Source: Thraustochytrium sp. TN22 | Lineage: Eukaryota > Sar > Bigyra > Thraustochytrida > Thraustochytriidae | Direction: 5' to 3' | NCBI GenBank assembly: GCA_013306675.1 | Contig: JABLUY010000191.1 | Coordinates: 1-64,000 of the forward strand | DNA: 64,000 nucleotides | Shown: one piece after another, positions 60,007-64,000 of the stretch | Numbering within the stretch: the stretch's first letter is position 1 | Layout: every line of letters begins with the position of its first letter | The notes under the pieces: model-generated | Databases searched by the model: none | Told to the model about the DNA's origin: nothing | Seen by the model: the letters and a program-made list of their open reading frames with translations, nothing else | Position numbers and translations under genes: made by a program

Positions 60007-61475
60007 GCCGCCGCCGCCGGCCGGCCGCCGGCCCGGCGCTCCGCGACTGCCGCGCGCCGCGCGTTAGGCCGAGCAGGCCGCCGGGCCGAGCCGAGCCGAG
60101 CCGAGCCAAGGCGGGTCGTCTTCGTCGCAAGGAGGCGAGTGCGCGAGCCGGACCCGGACTCGGACTCCGACTTGGAGGACAAGGAGCTCGTTAGTAACCT
60201 ACCTCTTGTACTTTCTGAGCCTGACAAGAGAGAGCTGCTTTCCAAGGTTCGCTGCCACTTGAGATAACTTACCTGTCGAGGCAGTTCGACCCGACAGCCA
60301 GGCGAAGAGGCCCGCCGGGGGCAGGCGAGCGGTCGCGCGGGGGCCTGTCTGGCTGTCGCCCCGATTGCGCACCACCACCGCCGACGACGTGCCGCGGTGC
60401 GTGGCCGCTTGTCGAGCTTCGGGTCAAACCTGAGCTTGACGACAGCTCGCCAAGGCTCCGGGCCGGCTCTGCTCCGAGAGGCTCGTCCGCTCCGCTCCTC
60501 GGCACTGCTCGAACGTGCCGCACGTGCAATGGCGGTTGTTCAGGTGGTCGGTAGCAAGGGGGGTACGAGTACCACCAGATGCTAGCATTCTCCTCGCCTG
60601 TGTCAACTGCGCAAATGCTCCCGTTCGTTAGCAGCTGATCGTCACAGGCGAGGCCACGATGGACCGGGCCGCTCGCGCTTGTGTGAGCATGAATGGCTCC
60701 ACGTCTGGACTGCCAAGGCGGAACACGCGTTCGAACACGCCCTCCAGCCACTGGACTGACGCACTCATGATTGCGTGCCCGATTGACATCGTGTCAGGCG
60801 CCTGCAAGGCAAGGAAGGATGCCGATGACCACCGATGCAATGACTGCCGGCCGATCGAGGGCAACCCCCTAAACGATTGTGGCCTCGCCGCGCGTGACCG
60901 AGGCTGGGTTCTACGTAGCGGCTTCAAGCCAGCAATACCCGCGCTGGCAACTCCGACGTCGCCGACGGACGGTGAGAGCGTGGCTCGTATTCCAAGGCAT
61001 TCACTAGCGGCCGCGACCGTGGGAATTGTCGTCAAGGTGAATGTGCATGTTTCAGGTCGTTCTTGGAGAGATCACTCACTCCGAGCCGGGGAGCAGAGTG
61101 AGTCTCTTCTGACTGCGAGCTGCGCTGCGTGCGTTCCGCGAGCGTCAAGAACTCTCTCGATGGTATGGGTACCGTGCGGGGCTGCGGCGCGACAAGAAAA
61201 ATATCTCACCAAGGCATGCCTTGGCCATGAAACTGCACGGACCCTTTCTCCGATCCCGCAGCGGGGCGTCTGAGGCCTTCTCGACCTACAAGCTTCGCTA
61301 CTCATACCACCATCTTCTCAACAAGGACAGACTCTGCACGAGCGGCTCGCCGATGCTGCCTGTCTTTTGTCGCCTTACAGTTAGGCCCAGAACGAGATGA
61401 CGTCGCGTGCATCCCCGGAATTTTGCCATCTTGGCACCCAGTATGAGCTGGCCTGGCCACGTCGTCGGGAGGGTT
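60007..61475. other. Gene-poor region
   Basis: About 1.5 kb without a frame I can defend. A 204-codon open frame (60659-61273) lacks recognisable features. Base composition is closer to balanced than in the genes to the left. Confidence 0.5.
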
Positions 61476-61547
61476 GGGCGGTTGGCGCAGCGGTAGCGCA
61501 TCAGATTCCAGACCTGAGGGTCAAGGGTTCAATTCCCTTACTGCTCA
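61476..61547 (+). tRNA. tRNA-Trp (anticodon CCA)
   Basis: Folds as a full cloverleaf: acceptor GGGCGGT with ACTGCTC (two G-T pairs), D arm GCGC-AGCGGTA-GCGC, anticodon arm TCAGA-TTCCAGA-CCTGA giving CCA (the last pair is an A-C mismatch), variable GGGTC, T arm AAGGG-TTCAATT-CCCTT, discriminator A. The internal A and B box sequences are good. It is intronless, and no CCA is encoded. A T9 run follows. Confidence 0.88.
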
Positions 61548-61549
61548 AC

Positions 61550-61558
61550 TTTTTTTTT
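61550..61558 (+). terminator. RNA polymerase III terminator (T9)
   Basis: Nine consecutive T residues start three bases after the tRNA-Trp discriminator, the expected place and form of a Pol III stop. Confidence 0.85.
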
Positions 61559-61570
61559 GGGTTGACAGCC

Positions 61571-61918
61571 TGAGCAAGCATCCAAAACTACCTGCGCATC
61601 TCCTCTTACAACGACTTTGAAGGCGGGCACGCGTGCGACGTGTCAACGCCGCGTCGAATGGCACAGTCTGAGCAGGCGTGCGTTGGCGCCGTGCCGGTGC
61701 CTTCGTATCCGCCCTTCGCCGGCGTACCAAGGTACTCTATATTGGTACCACGCGGTGGTACCCCGGCACCTACCACGGTACTACCGGTCCAGTACGATCG
61801 CCGGCACGGCGCCAAAGACTGTGCCATTCGACGCGGCGTTGACACGTCGCACGCGTGCCCGCCTTTCAAAGTCGTTGCAAGAGGAAATGCGCAGATACTT
61901 TTCGGATGCTTGGTGAGC
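61571..61918. repeat. Foldback (MITE-like) element, about 348 bp
   Basis: The left arm (61571-61697) and right arm (61801-61918) are reverse complements over nearly their full length, sharing for instance GGCGGGCACGCGTGCGACGT and CAACGCCGCGTCGAATGGCA. The left arm has about 13 extra bases near 61668-61680, and a few substitutions lie mainly at the outer ends. The 103-bp centre contains smaller palindromes such as GGTACCACGCGGTGGTACC. No coding capacity. It starts 13 bases after the tRNA terminator. It could be a foldback transposon remnant or the source of a hairpin RNA. Confidence 0.8.
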
Positions 61919-62030
61919 AGTGTGCGGTCCCTGCCGCGCGACTGGCAGGTAAGCAAGCTGGGGCTGATTGCCACTCCTCGAGCTACGTGCCTCGCTTGCC
62001 GGTCTTGTCCTTGCACCACGAGCTTGCCCT

Positions 62031-62055
62031 GCGCCCGACCTTGCAGGTCGGGCGC
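62031..62055. repeat. Perfect 11-bp stem, 3-base loop hairpin
   Basis: GCGCCCGACCT and AGGTCGGGCGC flank TGC. It is in gene-free DNA, with no following T run, and its role is unknown. Confidence 0.7.
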
Positions 62056-62360
62056 CAGGCGTCGGGGGCTGGGAGGCGGCGAGCGGCTTGGAAAATCAAA
62101 GAGAAAGATTGGTGATCGATTTGGTTATGCTGGGCCGCGCCGTGCTCGTGGCGCTGGCCGGGGAGGAGGAAACCATACCTTAGGCTGCATAAAACCTCCT
62201 CCCGAGATGGTGAAGATTGGTACGCCAGGACGGCCTTGTACGCGCGCTGCTGGGACACGTAGGCTGTGCGCGCGGTCCTGCCTGTACACGAAGCATTCTG
62301 TGCCCGCTGATGTTGTCAATCCGAGTGGGTCCAAATTGGGCCTGCCGACGCTGACGGGAC

Positions 62361-62430
62361 AGCAGTAAGGGAATTGAAGCCTTGACCCTCAGATCTGGAT
62401 TCTACTGCGCTTCCGCTACCGCAGCGCCGA
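62361..62430 (-). pseudogene. Decayed inverted copy of tRNA-Trp
   Basis: On the minus strand it shares GAGGGTCAAGG-TTCAATTCCCTTACTGCT and ATCCAGA with the intact tRNA-Trp at 61476, and GCGGTAGCG of the D arm. The D arm is expanded (GCGGAAGCGC), the 5' acceptor strand is lost, and one T-stem pair is mismatched. It cannot form a cloverleaf. Confidence 0.8.
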
Positions 62431-63009
62431 CGGCCGACACACACAGCTTGAGACCTCACCAGTGGAACCCAACGGAGCCCTGCATTGGAATAGGATCTCG
62501 CTGTTGCCGCAAACGGAGTCACCTGGGCACGGGACGCGCTTGTCCCACCCTTGGCGCGTCGTGTCAATGTAGAACCCTTCCTTGCACGTTGCGCAGTACT
62601 TGGCCCCACTAGTAAAACCCTTATGAACAAGATCTTCGAGAGGCCACGCGAGTACCTCAATGGCTTTGTGACTCTTCAGCCAGCAATTGTTGTTCGCGTG
62701 ATCAAAGGTGAAAAGGTCACAGTCGTCGACTTCCTGGCACTTGCGACGGCAGTCGTGCACGTTTGCGATGTTGGGGAAGGCCGGGGCGATATCGAATAAG
62801 ACCGGGTTGAATTCGTCCAGCATGCAGCCCTGGCCACCAACAGCGGTCGCCCAGAGATTCAGCGCGTTGGAGTCACCATTGCAGTCCTTGAGACCTGACA
62901 CGTAGTTGGGCGCTTGAAGAGGCTGGACATGGGTTCCGCTGGTCTCACGATAATCATCGGGAGGCCAGCCTGAGGTGTAGTAGCTCAAACGATGCAGGAT
63001 TTCCTCGCT
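62416..63009 (-). pseudogene. PAN/apple-domain protein fragment
   Basis: A minus-strand frame of about 197 codons opens after a stop at 63010 and contains no upstream ATG (the nearest start-like codon is a TTG at 62988). It has a clear PAN/apple-type Cys pattern: VHDCRRKCQEVDDCDLFTFD followed by HANNNCWLKS. A Cys-rich EGF-like stretch follows (KYCATCKEGFYIDTT ... VCGNSEILFQC). Such domains occur in secreted or surface adhesion proteins. No signal peptide or membrane anchor is present. The end overlaps the decayed tRNA copy, so it is either one exon of a split gene or a truncated relic. Confidence 0.55.
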
Positions 63010-63078
63010 TTAGCTCAGTTGGTAGAGCGAGAGATTGTAGCGTTTCTCTATGAGTTTCTCTTGATAGCTAGCTCGAGG
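63002..63078 (+). pseudogene. tRNA-Tyr-like relic
   Basis: TTTAGCTCAGTTGGTAGAGCG is a perfect tRNA D arm and A box. It is followed by an AGAGA stem and loop TTGTAG, which would give anticodon GTA (Tyr), then possibly a short intron and TTCTCT closing the stem. A weak T arm (GCTAG-CTCGAGG-CTTGC) is present, but the acceptor strands do not pair. Probably a degraded tRNA-Tyr gene. Confidence 0.45.
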
Positions 63079-63110
63079 CTTGCGACAGGCTTCGCACCCA
63101 CTGGTGGTAC

Positions 63111-63535
63111 TTGCCTAGGTTGGGACTCGCGCTGCTCCCCTTGTGTGACTGCGTAAGCGCGCCCCAGCGCTCCGTCGGGCACTCTCCTACATTTTGTTCA
63201 CAACTCGAATTCACCGATCGTTTTCTGTTTTGCTTCTTGCGTGCGAATCATGTTCGAGTCGGCAGCCACGGTCACGGTCACTGCAAGAACAGTTCCGCGC
63301 CTGTGTGGAACGGGTCTTGCGTATACTTTCTCTTCAAGCGTCCGGCGCTGAGCCACGACTCGCCCTGAGTGTGAGTGTATCTCTGTGCTCCTTTGCTCGC
63401 GAGCTCGCGCTCTCAAGAGTCCGAAGAGCAACCAGAGTCACCGCTCAAAATGCAAAGTATTCTCCTGCTGGTCCATGGCATCACTAAATTTCGCGCGCGC
63501 GCGCGCGCGCATGGCCTTTCTGGATAGAAATGATT
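63111..63535. other. Intergenic region with CG dinucleotide run
   Basis: No gene supported. A perfect CG alternating run of about nine units lies at 63492-63510, able to adopt Z-DNA, 26 bases beyond the end of the pantoate ligase gene. Confidence 0.5.
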
Positions 63536-64000
63536 TTAAATGGAGGGCGGCGAGGTGACGTGGGGCTGCTTGCCAAGCAGCACGTTGTCAAGGATGCGAC
63601 AGTTGCTAAAGCTGACGGCGGCCGAAGCCATGATGTTCTCCTCGGGAAGGGGACGATCTGAGGTAAATTCGGCCCCCTCAAGGTTGTCACAGAGACTGAG
63701 GTACTCGGTGATGAAGAGGTCCTCCTCGTCAAGCATGTCCTGCGCGACGCGCTTGAGCATGGTGAAGTCGCGCTCGCCGCCGTCGTAGGCGTCGCGGAGC
63801 GCGCAGAGCGCCTTGTAGAGCGCGGGCGCGGCGGCGCGCTGCTCCTTGGACAGGTAGACGTTGCGGCTGCTCATGGCGAGGCCGTCCTCCTCGCGCGAGG
63901 TGTCGCACGGGACGACGAGCGTGTCAATGTTGAGGTCCCGCACCATGCGGCGCACAACGATCTGCTGGAGGCCGTCCTTCTGGCCCATGAAGAGGTGCGT
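63536..64000 (-). CDS. panC: Pantoate-beta-alanine ligase, C-terminal part (runs off the window)
   Basis: The last 154 or so residues of the enzyme that joins pantoate and beta-alanine with ATP in pantothenate (vitamin B5) synthesis. Family markers are plain: FMGQKDGLQQIVVRRMVRDL, the signature LAMSSRNVYLSKEQR with REEDG before it, and the C-terminal AAVSFSNCRILDNVLLG where the usual text is A-x-x-G-x-x-RLIDN. The product ends with QPHVTSPPSI at 63536. The N-terminal half, with the HIGH-like ATP site, lies beyond base 64000, so start and targeting cannot be judged. Confidence 0.92.
   Translation of the reverse strand, partial: THLFMGQKDGLQQIVVRRMVRDLNIDTLVVPCDTSREEDGLAMSSRNVYLSKEQRAAAPALYKALCALRDAYDGGERDFTMLKRVAQDMLDEEDLFITEYLSLCDNLEGAEFTSDRPLPEENIMASAAVSFSNCRILDNVLLGKQPHVTSPPSI

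Noticed and set aside
60659-61273. 204-codon plus-strand frame in the gene-poor region
   Set aside because: It has no recognisable domain, no coding-like composition and no clear promoter or partner; chance length is plausible.
61617-62000. CRISPR-like repeat region
   Set aside because: The repetition is a single inverted pair, not regularly spaced direct repeats.

Overview
This window is nuclear DNA from a GC-rich, gene-dense, intron-poor single-celled eukaryote. Most genes are long uninterrupted reading frames. The proteins are plainly eukaryotic: a PP2A B'' subunit, an RbAp48/MSI1 WD40 protein, a REV1 scaffold, a SMYD-like SET protein, an ArfGAP-C2 protein, a 5-phosphatase and a MOK kinase. 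Several have mitochondrial presequences. The MOK-type kinase suggests cilia or flagella at some stage. Intergenic DNA is full of GCTAGCTA, CTCGCTCG and CCTCG runs. A thraustochytrid-like stramenopile would fit, but this is an inference, and I saw no marker gene that settles the lineage.

Left part (1-25 kb), ordinary housekeeping: a polyQ/polyS protein; two unrecognised proteins; a mitochondrial OXNAD1-like reductase; a DUF924 protein; PP2A B''; a HAD-fold protein; an RBBP4/MSI1 WD40 protein; a REV1 homologue that has the BRCT, ubiquitin-binding and C-terminal domains but no visible Y-family polymerase core; a SET protein with a degenerate MYND finger; and a VTT/YqaA-like membrane protein.

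Middle (25-44.4 kb), a recently duplicated array. ADP-ribosylglycohydrolase/J1-crystallin-like genes (ARH) alternate with genes for small cysteine-rich, probably GPI-anchored secreted proteins. There are five ARH copies: the first and last are intact, and three between them are damaged. There are three intact secreted-protein genes, two of them identical in protein, and one broken inverted copy. The unit is about 3.6 kb (ARH 3' end, block a, block b, secreted gene, block c, ARH). One unit carries a complete hAT DNA transposon of 4,244 bp with matching terminal inverted repeats, an exact 8-bp target duplication and an uninterrupted transposase of about 1,233 residues. Shared internal duplications and a 3' end copied from ARH1 let the order of events be read.

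Right part (44.5-64 kb): a large inositol-polyphosphate 5-phosphatase that ends in a villin headpiece; an F-box-like protein without an in-frame ATG; a small single-span membrane protein divergent from a BolA2-like gene; a MOK-type kinase with a probable frame break at a G9 tract; a His-rich zinc transporter (CDF) divergent from an N6AMT1/Mtq2 methyltransferase; and an ArfGAP-C2 protein with a myristoylation-type N-terminus. Next comes a gene-poor stretch with a tRNA-Trp(CCA), a strong foldback repeat, a decayed inverted tRNA-Trp copy, a PAN/apple-domain fragment and a tRNA-Tyr-like relic. The window ends inside a pantoate-beta-alanine ligase gene.
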